The notes beneath the pieces were generated by a model. The model had not been told where the DNA came from, did no database searches, and saw nothing but the letters and a program-made list of their open reading frames with translations. The translations under genes and the position numbers were made by a program. A stretch of 60,000 nt of DNA from Owenia fusiformis (taxonomy: Eukaryota; Annelida; Polychaeta; Sabellida; Oweniidae). The number at the start of each line of letters is the position of its first letter. Position 1 is the first letter of the stretch. Location of the stretch: NCBI GenBank assembly GCA_903813345.2, contig CAIIXF020000012.1, positions 16,984,020-17,044,019 of the forward strand, read 5' to 3'. This document shows positions 46,311-57,209 of this stretch, one piece after another.

Positions 46311-47825
46311 ATGGATCGTACAGCAATAGAGGATGATATGGAACTATCAAATGATGAACCAGTTATCAAAAAAGAAATTGAGGAGTCATTTGCTGAGGGG
46401 AATATTGCTATTAATGATGCCACCTGGCCCTATATAATCAAATATGATGATGTCAAACAAGAGGCAAACACAGATGACTATAATGAATCAGATGTTAAAC
46501 CAGAATTAGATTATTCATGTGACAATATACAAGAGAATGATATTAAAAACAATGATTTGGACATTGACTCAGATTCTAATGTAAATGATGAAACAATTCA
46601 AACCAATATTTTTGATATTGAGAAGCCTAAGGAGAAACCATTTAAATGTGAACAATGTGATAAATGTTTCAACCAACAAAATGGCTTGAGATGTCATATC
46701 AGAACTCATACCAGAGAGAAGCCTCTTAATTGCAAATATTGTGGGAAATGCTTCAACAAACAATCATATTTGAAACTTCATATCAGAACTCACACCGGAG
46801 AGAAACCTTTCAAATGTGAATATTGTGAGAGGTCTTTCACAATGAAACAAAATTGTAAGATCCATACACTTCTCCATTCTGGAGAGAAACCTTTTGAATG
46901 CGAATATTGCAAGAAATGTTTTATAACAGCATCATATTTGAAAAGACATATAAAAATTCATACTGGACACAAGCCGTTTAAATGTGAACATTGTGAGAAG
47001 TGCTTCACACTTAAATCAACTTTGAAAAAGCATATCATGACTCATACTGTTGAGAAACCCTTCAAATGTGAACATTGTGAGAAATATTTCGCTCTAGAAA
47101 GATATTTGAAAGAACATATCAGGATTCATACTGGAGAGAAACCCTACAAATGTAAACAGTGTGAGAAATGTTTTATCAGCCAATACAAATTAAAACGACA
47201 TTTCAGGATTCATACTGGAGAGAAACCATTCAAATGTGAACATTGTGGGAAATGTTTCACACGAAGTTATACTTTGAAAATCCATTTAAAAAAGAGGCAT
47301 TCTGGAAAGAAACCTTTTAAATGTGAATATTGCGAGAAAAGTTTTTCCATAGCATCATATTTGAAAAGGCATATCAAAATTCATTCTGTACACAATCCAT
47401 TTAAATGTGAACATTGTGAGAAATGTTTCCCAGGAGAAAAAAGCTTTATAGATCATGTACGAACACATACAGGTGAAAAGCCATTCAAATGTGAACATTG
47501 CGGAAAATACTTTTCACAAAAAAAGAATTTTAATGCTCACTTACAGACTCACAATCAAGAAAAATGTTACAAAGGTGAACATTGTGAAATTACTTTCTCC
47601 AGACCTTCACATATGAAAGTTGATGTTCAGACTCATACTGAAAATAAACCATTTAAATGTGAACATTGTGACATTTGCTTTAAAAGTCCCCTAACATTAG
47701 CACAACATTCTTATATCCATGCTGGGTTCAAACCATTTAAATGTGGATATTGTGATGAATCTTTTAATCAAACAAAGGATTTGAGAAAACATTTAAAGCT
47801 ATGCAAATCTAAGAAAGATAAATAA
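46311..47825 (+). CDS. C2H2 zinc-finger protein, array member 2 (14 fingers)
   Basis: Probable nuclear transcription factor, 504 residues, ATGG with A at -3. The N-terminus aligns with member 1: IKKE 19-22, VKQE 48-51, VKPE 62-65, one copy of the unit holding EANTDDYNE. Fourteen fingers run from residue 111. Finger 12 is degenerate (first Cys to Gly, YKGEHC, and a zinc His to Asp, KVDVQTH). Finger 14 is the C2HC variant shared by the array. Fingers 9-14 are identical in protein sequence to those of member 3, while fingers 1-8 differ from it mostly in helix positions. Tail KSKKDK. Confidence 0.95.
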   Translation: MDRTAIEDDMELSNDEPVIKKEIEESFAEGNIAINDATWPYIIKYDDVKQEANTDDYNESDVKPELDYSCDNIQENDIKNNDLDIDSDSNVNDETIQTNIFDIEKPKEKPFKCEQCDKCFNQQNGLRCHIRTHTREKPLNCKYCGKCFNKQSYLKLHIRTHTGEKPFKCEYCERSFTMKQNCKIHTLLHSGEKPFECEYCKKCFITASYLKRHIKIHTGHKPFKCEHCEKCFTLKSTLKKHIMTHTVEKPFKCEHCEKYFALERYLKEHIRIHTGEKPYKCKQCEKCFISQYKLKRHFRIHTGEKPFKCEHCGKCFTRSYTLKIHLKKRHSGKKPFKCEYCEKSFSIASYLKRHIKIHSVHNPFKCEHCEKCFPGEKSFIDHVRTHTGEKPFKCEHCGKYFSQKKNFNAHLQTHNQEKCYKGEHCEITFSRPSHMKVDVQTHTENKPFKCEHCDICFKSPLTLAQHSYIHAGFKPFKCGYCDESFNQTKDLRKHLKLCKSKKDK

Positions 47826-49075
47826 AAGTTAAGATGTGAAATTTTTAACCCTCATGTCTGCAACCTTTTTTATAACACTAAGTCACAAGGGGAGGGGTCA
47901 TTTGGACTTCCTCTGTGATTTTTATTACTTCTCTGATTTCATTATTGTTGATATCCTTGAGACCTTATTCAATTACCTCTTTAGAAAAGTTTTTTTTCAA
48001 AAGTAGGTCAAACCGAGGTCAGTGTGAAGGGGATGTAAATTTTTGACATTTTGTGATGAATTGTCAATGTTCCTTCACAATATTTTTTGAAGATATTGAA
48101 TTGAAGATATACAATTTAAAAGATAGGAGGTATCGCGAAATCCCAATGAAATCAATGTAAGGTGAAACTAAATGGTAAACAATTTCAGGTTCAGCTTCTG
48201 ACTTGACCAATCAGTGATTTAGTATGCAGATTTATGAATTTATGCCTTGGCATTGTCCCAATATAATTTTGGTCCAAGATGTTGCCTAGCAACAACCTAG
48301 CAGGATCACAAACGTCGAAATGGACCTGAAGCATGTTATTCAAAGTGCTGTAAAATTGTGACTATCAGTCTGATGGTCATGAAATAAAGTAGGATGGTAC
48401 AAAATTGAATGATGTACAAATGTGTGAAACATATGAAATAGCAGGGAGCCGAGCCGGTTCCGTTTTAATTTATGATTTATTTATCTGGCGATTTTTAAAA
48501 TATTCAATAAAATGACACTGTCAGACTGTGGCCAGCTTTTTTCAAATGGAGTTCACAGTATTCCAGATGAAATCACCTCTAGCCAAGTATTGGCTAGAGA
48601 CTCGAGTAAATACAACATGTTTTTAGACCTCTCAATATTATAGTTATATAAAGGAATTTTCGGTTGATTTTAAAAAAGTATTCAAAAAATTAAAACAAAA
48701 TCCCCCCAAAATAGATAAAAATCAAGATCAACCTTTTATTTCATTAACAAGATACTTTTTTAAAATCAACCAAAATTTCCTTTGTACGATTATAATATTG
48801 AGAGACCTAAACATGTTGTGTTTATCTTGTTTTGTTCCAATGAGGTTCGGAAAGATGTTTCATTTCATTCTTGAAACATGATACCAAGAACAAAACAAGT
48901 GTTTGATGTGTTTTCTAAAACAATGTAGATGAAAGTATATATTTTTCAAATTATATTGCTACCATTCAAAAGGTGACCATTAAATTCACTGTAAATTGAC
49001 GATGTATTAAATTTTTAGGTTTTTTATGACTGGTTTAAGAGAAACGTGTGTTCAAAAAGTTCTCCATATCGATAC
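47826..49075 (+). repeat. 3' flank type beta of array (copy 1)
   Basis: Nearly identical to 53612-54862. The only differences I noticed are few substitutions and small indels, for example GAAATAAAGTAGG against GAAGTAGG, a short gap near 48525, and an extra ACAGTATAT in the second copy. Candidate polyadenylation signals lie at 48383-48388 and 48506-48511. It includes the 48612-48819 hairpin. Confidence 0.92.
48612..48819. repeat. palindrome, arms of about 60 bp (second copy 54385-54592)
   Basis: ACAACATGTTTTTAGACCTC with what follows pairs with the reverse complement around GAGAGACCTAAACATGTTGT. The loop includes ATCCCCCCAAAATAG. Duplicated with its flank at 54385-54592. Confidence 0.8.
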
Positions 49076-49151
49076 CACTCCTTTGCTAATTGGCCAATTT
49101 GTCCAAATAAGGCAGGTGGCAAATTGAGCCAAGTTTTAGGTATGTGCATTT

Positions 49152-50074
49152 TTATCCCATCGAACGAAGTTCGGAGGGATATAGGGAACGCCTCCGTCCG
49201 TCCGTACGTACGTACGTACGTCTGGGCAATAACTCAAATACCGTTGGCCCGATTTTGTTCATATTTTGTACACATATACCCTATGGGGGTAGAAGTTCTG
49301 CTCAAAAGCCGATTTTCAAAATGGCCGCTCATTTCAAAATGGCAGCCATTTTAGTGATGATTTTACAGTAATTTAGGTGCAACATGTAAAACTGCAATAG
49401 CAATATGTTTTAAATGTAAAAAAAATTATAAGGGACATTAATAATGCTACAGTTGTAGATATTAAAGAAGCACATGGCAGCCATCTTGAAAAATGGCGAC
49501 CTTTACTCGTCATTTTACGATTTTTGCTGTAACTCAAAAAATAGTGGAGCGATTTTGTTCATATTTGGTATGTGAATACTATAAGCATTGCACACTGTCT
49601 AAAGACACTTTTGGTAGAAGGCGGCCATTTTGAAAAATGGCCGCCATTTAATGTATTTTACAATAACTCGAAAGGTAGTGGAGCGATTTTGTTCATATTT
49701 GGTATGTGAATACTATAAGCATGGCACACTGTCCTTTGACACTTTTGGTAGAAGGCGGCCATTATGAAATAAATTTGAAAAATGGCCGCCATTTTAACAT
49801 ATTTTACCATAACTCGAAAAGTAGTGGAGCGATTTTGTTCATTTTTGGTATGTGAATACTTTAAGCATGGCACACTGTCCTATGACACTTTCGGTAGAAG
49901 GCGGCCATTTTGAAAACAATTTTTCTGATGACAACTTGGCTCGTGAGCAACCATTTTGAAAATGGTGGCCTTTCTGGTGTGTTGTTTTATGATATTTGCG
50001 CTTCGTTTGTAAAAATGCCAGCCATTTCTGTTCGATGGGATTTGCTACGCTTTGGCGTTGCCGTTGTTCTGGTT
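49152..50074. mobile_element. pearl-like composite repeat, copy 2
   Basis: Same architecture as 3168-4110: CCCATCGAAC, CCGT/ACGT microsatellite, about three core repeats (spacing 134-146 bp), GTTCGATGGG, then a tail ending TGTTCTGGTT. The spacer at 44.98-45.02 kb is an empty version of this site, which fixes the ends to within a few bases. The TSD is ambiguous in T-rich sequence. Confidence 0.88.
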
Positions 50075-51455
50075 TGGAGAGAGGTTATCAGACTTTTTGA
50101 AATGTTAACTATATTTTCATTATTTTAATGTTATAGTCTTAAATTATTTTGTGGGCCGTTGTTGCTCAATGGTCAGCATCTGTTACAAATGACAAGTGGT
50201 GACATTTTGCAAGTCATGCCTTGTTACTTAAATCAAGGGTTTCATTAGCAGCTGCTAACAGGTGATTTTCACCAGTTTTCACTAAATCACCTGTTGTTTT
50301 TAGGGACTTTTCAACTTTTCATTGTTAAGTTTATGATTTCCATTAATCAAATGCCTGTTGTTTTCCTTTATTTAGCCTGTTGTGAAAAAATCTAGTGAAA
50401 CCCCTGTAAATCATCGTGAGATATCACAGCTCAGTGTCCTTCTAGAACTAGAATTCTTGTGCATAGCAGAGATGGTCTGAGTATCAGAAGCATGTAAATG
50501 TTGTTGGCAATTCTTGTAGTTGTTTTGTTGTGCATTCAAAACATTTTCAAACTTAACCCTTAAACTTGCAAATGAGATTGATTGCAAATGTCCAGAGTTA
50601 AAAGATTCATCAAATTAATGGATGTGCAGAACCCATTGTACTCAAATAATAATATTGTCATTTATATATGTACAGTAGCAACCATCCCGTGACCAGCATT
50701 TGGTATTTGTAAGCGTGATTTATAAATTGTAAATCCAAATGCAACCAGGTATTTGTGGCTAATCATGTTAATGTTTATGTCTAGAATAATAAAATATACC
50801 TATTTAAAAATGCAAAATTATTGTTTGTGCTATATTATGTCTCATTGAGATATTTGGAGGAATTGATTTGAATAGTGCTGTCCTATGTACAGGGGGTGAG
50901 TTCCTAATGATCAGATGGTAATTCATTAATTATAATTCCCTCTTCAAGAATTTTTCTAAAACTGCCCCCCCCCCCATTATTATTACAAAATTGTAATAAT
51001 GCAATTCAGTGCACTGTTGACTACATATTCACTATCAATTATTTACATTTGAAGATAAAATGTAAAAAATAAAATGAATGTTTTTGTGTCACTAAGAATC
51101 AATTCAGCGGCACTGTTGACTACATATTCCTATGATAAAAACGTACTCTTTAATAATTGGCACTGGAATTCTTGTACCTCAAAGAATTTTAGGAGATTTT
51201 ATCTTCCATAGAACACAATTTTTGTCATAATTCAAATGAGCTAATGTTTTATGGAAAAAGATAGTTCTGTTCTAGAAGTAATTCCCAATACGGCTGTTGA
51301 ACTTAATGAGCAGATTTAGCACTGCACGTCTTCAACACATGTATGTCTATAAAAAGTGATACTTTTTCAAGAATCTGAAAAGTTCAAGTTGATAATATAT
51401 CAGTAAACATATCAGTTAGTCAAGGGGTTGAATTTTCTTAAATTAAATTATTATT

Positions 51456-51470
51456 TTTTTGTATTTCCAG
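51456..51470 (+). promoter_or_regulatory. 3' splice acceptor upstream of the 51593 gene
   Basis: TTATTTTTTTGTATTTCCAG followed by TGCAGCTACACATC, 123 bp before the start codon. Confidence 0.75.
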
Positions 51471-51592
51471 TGCAGCTACACATCTAGTCCAGAAAGAATA
51501 TATAGCAACTGTGAATTCTGAAAGATTGGACTTTAAATCCACAGATTGAATCATTTAAAGACTCATTGATTGAAAGACACTATCTAAAAAAT

Positions 51593-53611
51593 ATGGATCA
51601 TGCAGCAATAGAGGATGATATGGAACTATCAAATGATGAACCAGTTATCAAAAAAGAAATTGAGGAGTCATTTGCTGAGGGGAGTGTTGCTATAAATGAT
51701 GCAACATGGCCCTATAAAATCAAATATGATGATGTCAAACAAGAGGCAAACACAGATGACTACAATGAATCGGATGTCAAACAAGAGGCAAACACAGATG
51801 ACTACAATGAATCAGATGTTAAACCAGAGGCAAAGACAGATGACTACAATGAATCAGATGTTAAACCAGAGGCAAACACAGATGACTACAATGAATCAGA
51901 TGTTAGACAAGAGGCAAACACACATAACTACAATGAATCAGATGTTAAACAAGAGGCAAACACAGATGACTACAATGAATCAGATGTTAAACAAGAGGCA
52001 AACACAGATGACTACAATGAATCAGATGTTAAACCAGAGGCAAACACAGATGACTACAATAAATCAGATGTTAAACCAGAGGCAAACACAGATGACTACA
52101 ATGAATCAGATGTTAAACAAGAGGCAAACACACATAACTACAATGAATCAGATGTTAAACAAGAGGCAAACACACATAACTACAATGAATCAGATGTTAA
52201 ACAAGAGGCAAACACAGATGACTACAATGAATCAGATGTTAAACAAGAGGCAAACACAGATGACTATAATGAATCAGATGTTAAACCAGAATTAGATTAT
52301 TCATGTGACAATATACAAGAGAATGATATTAAAAACAATGATTTGGACATTGACTCAGATTCTAATGTAAATGATGAAACAATTCAAACCATTATACTTG
52401 ATATTAAGAAGCCTAAGGAGAAACCATTTAAATGTGATCAATGTGATAAATGTTTCAACAAACAAAATGGCTTGAGATCTCATATCAGAACTCATACCAG
52501 AGAGAAGCCTCTTAATTGCAAATATTGTGGGAAATGTTTCAACAAACCATCATATTTGAAACTTCATATCAGAACTCACACCGGAGAGAAACCTTTCAAA
52601 TGTGAATATTGTGAGAGGTCTTTCACAATGAAACAAAATTGTGAGATCCATACACTTCTTCATTCTGGAGAGAAACCTTTTGAATGTGAATATTGCAAGA
52701 AATGTTTTATTACAGCATCATATTTGAAAAGACATATAAAAATTCATACTGGACACAAGCTGTTAAAATGTGAACATTGTGAGAAGTGTTTCACACATAG
52801 ATCAACTTTGAAACAGCATATCATGACTCATACTGTTGAGAAATCCTTCAAATGCAAATATTGTGAGAAATATTTCGCTCAAGAAAGATATTTGAAAGAA
52901 CATATCAGGATTCATACTGGAGAGAAACCCTACAAATGTAAACATTGTGAGAAATGTTTCATCAGCCAATACAACTTAAAACAACACTTCAGGATTCATA
53001 CTGGAGAGAAACCATTCAAATGTGAACATTGTGGGAAATGTTTCACACGAAGTTATACTTTGAAAATCCATTCAAAAAAGAGGCATTCTGGAAAGAAACC
53101 TTTTAAATGTGAATATTGCGAGAAAAGTTTTTCCATAGCATCATATTTGAAAAGGCATATCAAAATTCATTCTGTACACAATCCATTTAAATGTGAACAT
53201 TGTGAGAAATGTTTCCCAGGAGAAAAAAGCTTTATAGATCATGTACGAACACATACAGGTGAAAAGCCATTCAAATGTGAACATTGCGGAAAATACTTTT
53301 CACAAAAAAAGAATTTTAATGCTCACTTACAGACTCACAATCAAGAAAAATGTTACAAAGGTGAACATTGTGAAATTACTTTCTCCAGACCTTCACATAT
53401 GAAAGTTGATGTTCAGACTCATACTGAAAATAAACCATTTAAATGTGAACATTGTGACATTTGCTTTAAAAGTCCCCTAACATTAGCACAACATTCTTAT
53501 ATCCATGCTGGGTTCAAACCATTTAAATGTGGATATTGTGATGAATCTTTTAATCAAACAAAGGATTTGAGAAAACATTTAAAGCTATGCAAATCTAAGA
53601 AAGATAAATAA
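51593..53611 (+). CDS. C2H2 zinc-finger protein, array member 3, expanded SUMO-motif repeat
   Basis: Probable nuclear transcription factor, 672 residues. I take the ATG at 51593, which aligns with the paralog starts; upstream codons are open but lack an ATG. Residues 47-228 are 13 tandem copies of a 14-residue unit of type DVKQEANTDDYNES (VKPE and THNYNE variants), followed by the usual VKPELDY at about 230-236. Each unit has one VKQE, VKPE or VRQE; all but the VRQE unit fit the SUMO acceptor consensus. Paralogs have a single unit. Fourteen fingers follow from residue 279, with finger 12 degenerate as in member 2 and a C2HC last finger. Differences from member 2 lie only in fingers 1-8. Confidence 0.95.
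   Translation: MDHAAIEDDMELSNDEPVIKKEIEESFAEGSVAINDATWPYKIKYDDVKQEANTDDYNESDVKQEANTDDYNESDVKPEAKTDDYNESDVKPEANTDDYNESDVRQEANTHNYNESDVKQEANTDDYNESDVKQEANTDDYNESDVKPEANTDDYNKSDVKPEANTDDYNESDVKQEANTHNYNESDVKQEANTHNYNESDVKQEANTDDYNESDVKQEANTDDYNESDVKPELDYSCDNIQENDIKNNDLDIDSDSNVNDETIQTIILDIKKPKEKPFKCDQCDKCFNKQNGLRSHIRTHTREKPLNCKYCGKCFNKPSYLKLHIRTHTGEKPFKCEYCERSFTMKQNCEIHTLLHSGEKPFECEYCKKCFITASYLKRHIKIHTGHKLLKCEHCEKCFTHRSTLKQHIMTHTVEKSFKCKYCEKYFAQERYLKEHIRIHTGEKPYKCKHCEKCFISQYNLKQHFRIHTGEKPFKCEHCGKCFTRSYTLKIHSKKRHSGKKPFKCEYCEKSFSIASYLKRHIKIHSVHNPFKCEHCEKCFPGEKSFIDHVRTHTGEKPFKCEHCGKYFSQKKNFNAHLQTHNQEKCYKGEHCEITFSRPSHMKVDVQTHTENKPFKCEHCDICFKSPLTLAQHSYIHAGFKPFKCGYCDESFNQTKDLRKHLKLCKSKKDK
51731..52276 (+). 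repeat. in-frame 42-bp coding minisatellite, 13 units
   Basis: Thirteen 42-bp units (546 bp) encoding residues 47-228 of the 51593 product. The unit length is a multiple of three, so every frame stays open; the second frame also gives a long spurious peptide. Variants (Q/P after VK, DD or HN before YNE) occur in runs, for example two adjacent THNYNE units, suggesting block-wise expansion. Confidence 0.97.
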
Positions 53612-54862
53612 AAGTTAAGATGTGAAATTTTTAACCCTCATGTCTGCAACCTTTTTTATAACACTAAGTCACAAGGGGAGGGGTCATTTGGACTTCCTCT
53701 GTGATTTTTATTACTTCTCTGATTTCATTATTGTTGATATCCTTGTGACCTTATTCAATTACCTCTTTAGAAAAGTTTTTTTTCAAAAGTAGGTCAAACC
53801 GAGGTCAGTGTGAAGGGGATGTAAATTTTTGACATTTTGTGATGAATTGTCAATGTTCCTTCACAATATTTTTTGAAGATATTGAATTGAAGATATACAA
53901 TTTAAAAGATAGGAGGTATCGCGAAATCCCAATGAAATCAATGTAAGGTGAAACTAAATGGTAAACAATTTCAGGTTCAGCTTCTGACTTGACCAATCAG
54001 TGATTTAGTATGCAGATTTATGAATTTATGCCTTGGCATTGTCCCAATATAATTTTGGTCCAAGATGTTGCCTAGCAACAACCTAGCAGGATCACAAACG
54101 TCGAAATGGACCTGAAGCATGTTATTCAAAGTGCTGTAAAATTGTGACTATCAGTCTGATGGTCATGAAGTAGGATGGTACAAAATTGAATGATGTACAA
54201 ATGTGTGAAACATATGAAATAGCAGGGAGCCGAGCCGGTTCCGTTTTAATTTATGATTTATTTATCTGGCGATTTTTAAAATATTCAATAAAATGACACT
54301 GTGGCCAGCTTTTTTCAAATGGAGTTCACAGTATTCCAGATGAAATCACCTCTAGCCAAGTATTGGCTAGAGACTCGAGTAAATACAACATGTTTTTAGA
54401 CCTCTCAATATTATAGTTATATAAAGGAATTTTCGGTTGATTTTAAAATAGTATTCAAAAAATTAAAACAAAATCCCCCCAAAATAGATAAAAATCAAGA
54501 TCAACCTTTTATTTCATTAACAAGATACTTTTTTAAAATCAACCAAAATTTCCTTTGTACGATTATAATATTGAGAGACCTAAACATGTTGTGTTTATCT
54601 TGTTTTGTTCCAATGAGGTTCGGAAAGATGTTTCATTTCATTCTTGAAACATGATACCAAGAACAAAACAAGTGTTTGGTGTGTTTTCTAAAACAATGTA
54701 GATGAAAGTATATACAGTATATATTTTTCAAATTATATTGCTACCATTCAAAAGGTGACCATTAAATTCACTGTAAATTGACGATGTATTAAATTTTTAG
54801 GTTTTTTATGACTGGTTTAAGAGAAACGTGTGTTCAAAAAGTTCTCCATATCGATACCACTC
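53612..54862 (+). repeat. 3' flank type beta of array (copy 2)
   Basis: Near-identical to 47826-49075, following the same stop codon context. Part of a tandem duplication of about 5.8 kb. Confidence 0.92.
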
Positions 54863-54933
54863 CTTTGCTAATTGGCCAATTTGTCCAAATAAGGCAGGTG
54901 GCAAATTGAGCCAAGTTTTAGGTATGTGCATTT

Positions 54934-55860
54934 TTATCCCATCGAACGAAGTTCGGAGGGATATAGGGAACGCCTCCGTCCGTCCGTACGTACGTATGTA
55001 CGTACGTCTGGGCAATAACTCAAATACCGTTGGCCCGATTTTGTTCATATTTTGTACACATATACCCTATGGGGGTAGAAGTTCTGCTCAAAAGCCGATT
55101 TTCAAAATGGCCACTCATTTCAAAATGGCGGCCATTTTAGTGATGATTTTACAGTAATTTAGGTGCAACATGTAAAACTGCAATAGCAATATGTTTTAAA
55201 TGTAAAAAAAATTATAAAGGACATTAATAATGCTACAGTTGTAGATATTAAAGAAGCACATGGCAGCCATCTTGAAAAATGGCGACCTTTACTCGTCATT
55301 TTACGATTTTTGCTGTAACTCAAAAAATAGTGGAGCGATTTTGTTCATATTTGGTATGTGAATACTATAAGCATTGCACACTGTCTAAAGACACTTTTGG
55401 TAGAAGGCGGCCATTTTGAAAAATGGCCGCCATTTAATGTATTTTACAATAACTCGAAAGGTAGTGGAGCGATTTTGTTCATATTTGGTATGTGAATACT
55501 ATAAGCATGGCACACTGTCCTATGACACTTTTGGTAGAAGGCGGCCATTTTGAAATAAATTTGAAAAATGGCCGCCATTTTAACATATTTTACCATAACT
55601 CGAAAAGTAGTGGAGCGATTTTGTTCATTTTTGGTATGTGAATACTTTAAGCATGGCACACTGTCCTATGACACTTTCGGTAGAAGACGGCCATTTTGAA
55701 AACAATTTTTCTGATGACAACTTGGCTCGTGAGCAACCATTTTGAAAATGGTGGCCTTTCTGGTGTGTTGTTTTATGATATTTGCGCTTCGTTTGTAAAA
55801 ATGCCAGCCATTTCTGTTCGATGGGATTTGCTACGCTTTGGCGTTGCCGTTGTTCTGGTT
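54934..55860. mobile_element. pearl-like composite repeat, copy 3
   Basis: The same insertion as 49152-50074, carried along by the tandem duplication: identical flanks and the same three core repeats, with slightly different microsatellite length (ACGTACGTATGTACGTACGT). Confidence 0.88.
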
Positions 55861-57193
55861 TGGAGAGCTAGGTTATCAGACTTTTTGAAATGTTAACTAT
55901 ATTTTCATTATTTTAATGTTATAGTCTTAAATTATTTTGTGGGCCGTTGTTGCTCAATGGTCAGCATCTGTTACAAATGACAAGTGGTGACATTTTGCAA
56001 GTCATGCCTTGTTACTTAAATCAAGGGTTTCATTAGCAGCTGCTAACAGGTGATTTTCACCAGTTTTCACTAAATCACCTGTTGTTTTTAGGGACTTTTC
56101 AACTTTATGATTTCCATTAATTAAATGCCTGTTGTTTTCCTTTATTTAGCCTGTTGTGAAAAAATCTAGTGAAACCCCTGTAAATCATCGTGAGATATCA
56201 CAGCTCAGTGTCCTTCTAGAACTAGAATTCTTGTGCATAGCAGAGATGGTCTGAGTATCAGAATGCCTGTAAATGTTGTTGGCAATTCTTGTAGTTGTTT
56301 TGTTGTGCATTCAAAACATTTTCAAACTTAACCCTTAAACTTGCAAATGAGATTGATTGCAAATGTCCAGAGTTAAAAGATTCATCAAATTAATGGATGT
56401 GCAGAACCCATTGTACTCAAATAATAATAATTTCATTCATATATGTACAGTAGCAACCATCCCGTGACCAGCATTTGGTATTTGTAAGCGTGATGTATGA
56501 ATTGTAAATCCAAATGCAACCAGATATTTGTGGCTAATCATGTTAATGTTTATGTCTAGAATAATAAAATATACCTATTTAAAAATGCAAAATTATTGTT
56601 TGTGCTATATTATGTCTCATTGAGATATTTGGAGGAATTGATTTGAATAGTGCTGTCCTATGTACAGGGGGTGAGTTCCTAATGATGGTAATTCATTAAT
56701 TATAATTCCCTCTTAAAGAATTTTTCTAAAACTCCCTCCACCCATTATTACAAAAATTGTTTGTCACTATCAATTATCTACATTTGAAGATAAAATGTAA
56801 AAAAATAAAATGAAGGTTTTTGTGTCACTACGAATCAATTCAGTGCTCTGTTGACTACATATTCCAATGATAAAAACGTACTTTTGTAATTTGCACTGGA
56901 ATTCTTATACCACAAAGAATTTTAGGAGATTTTATCTTACATAGAACACAATTTTTGTCATAATTCAAATGAGCTAATGTTTTATGGAAATAGAGAGTTC
57001 TGTTTGAGAAGGAATTCCCAACACAGCTATTGAACTTAATGGGCAGATTTAGCACTGCATGTCTCATGTGTCCTAAATACATTTAGCCTTTAAAAAGTGA
57101 TACTTGTTCAAGAATCTGAAAAGTTGATTGTAAATAAATGATAATACATATCAGTTAGACCAGGGGTTGAATTGTTTTAAATTAAATTATTAT

Positions 57194-57209
57194 TTCTCTG
57201 TATTTCCAG
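57194..57209 (+). promoter_or_regulatory. 3' splice acceptor upstream of the 57403 gene
   Basis: TTTCTCTGTATTTCCAG followed by TGCAGCTACACATT, 194 bp before the start codon. Confidence 0.75.

Larger units (their letters stand above)
49076..51592 (+). repeat. array spacer, copy 2 (with pearl-like insertion)
   Basis: Homologous to 44936-46310 plus one inserted element (49152-50074) and about 90 bp extra at 50407-50498, bordered by TGTAAAT repeats. Near-identical to 54863-57402. No gene; it ends in the 5' UTR of the 51593 gene. Confidence 0.88.

Noticed and set aside
51696-52295. 199-codon frame with a repeated QTQMTTMNQML pattern
   Set aside because: Alternate frame of the 42-bp repeat in the 51593 gene; open only because the unit length is divisible by three.
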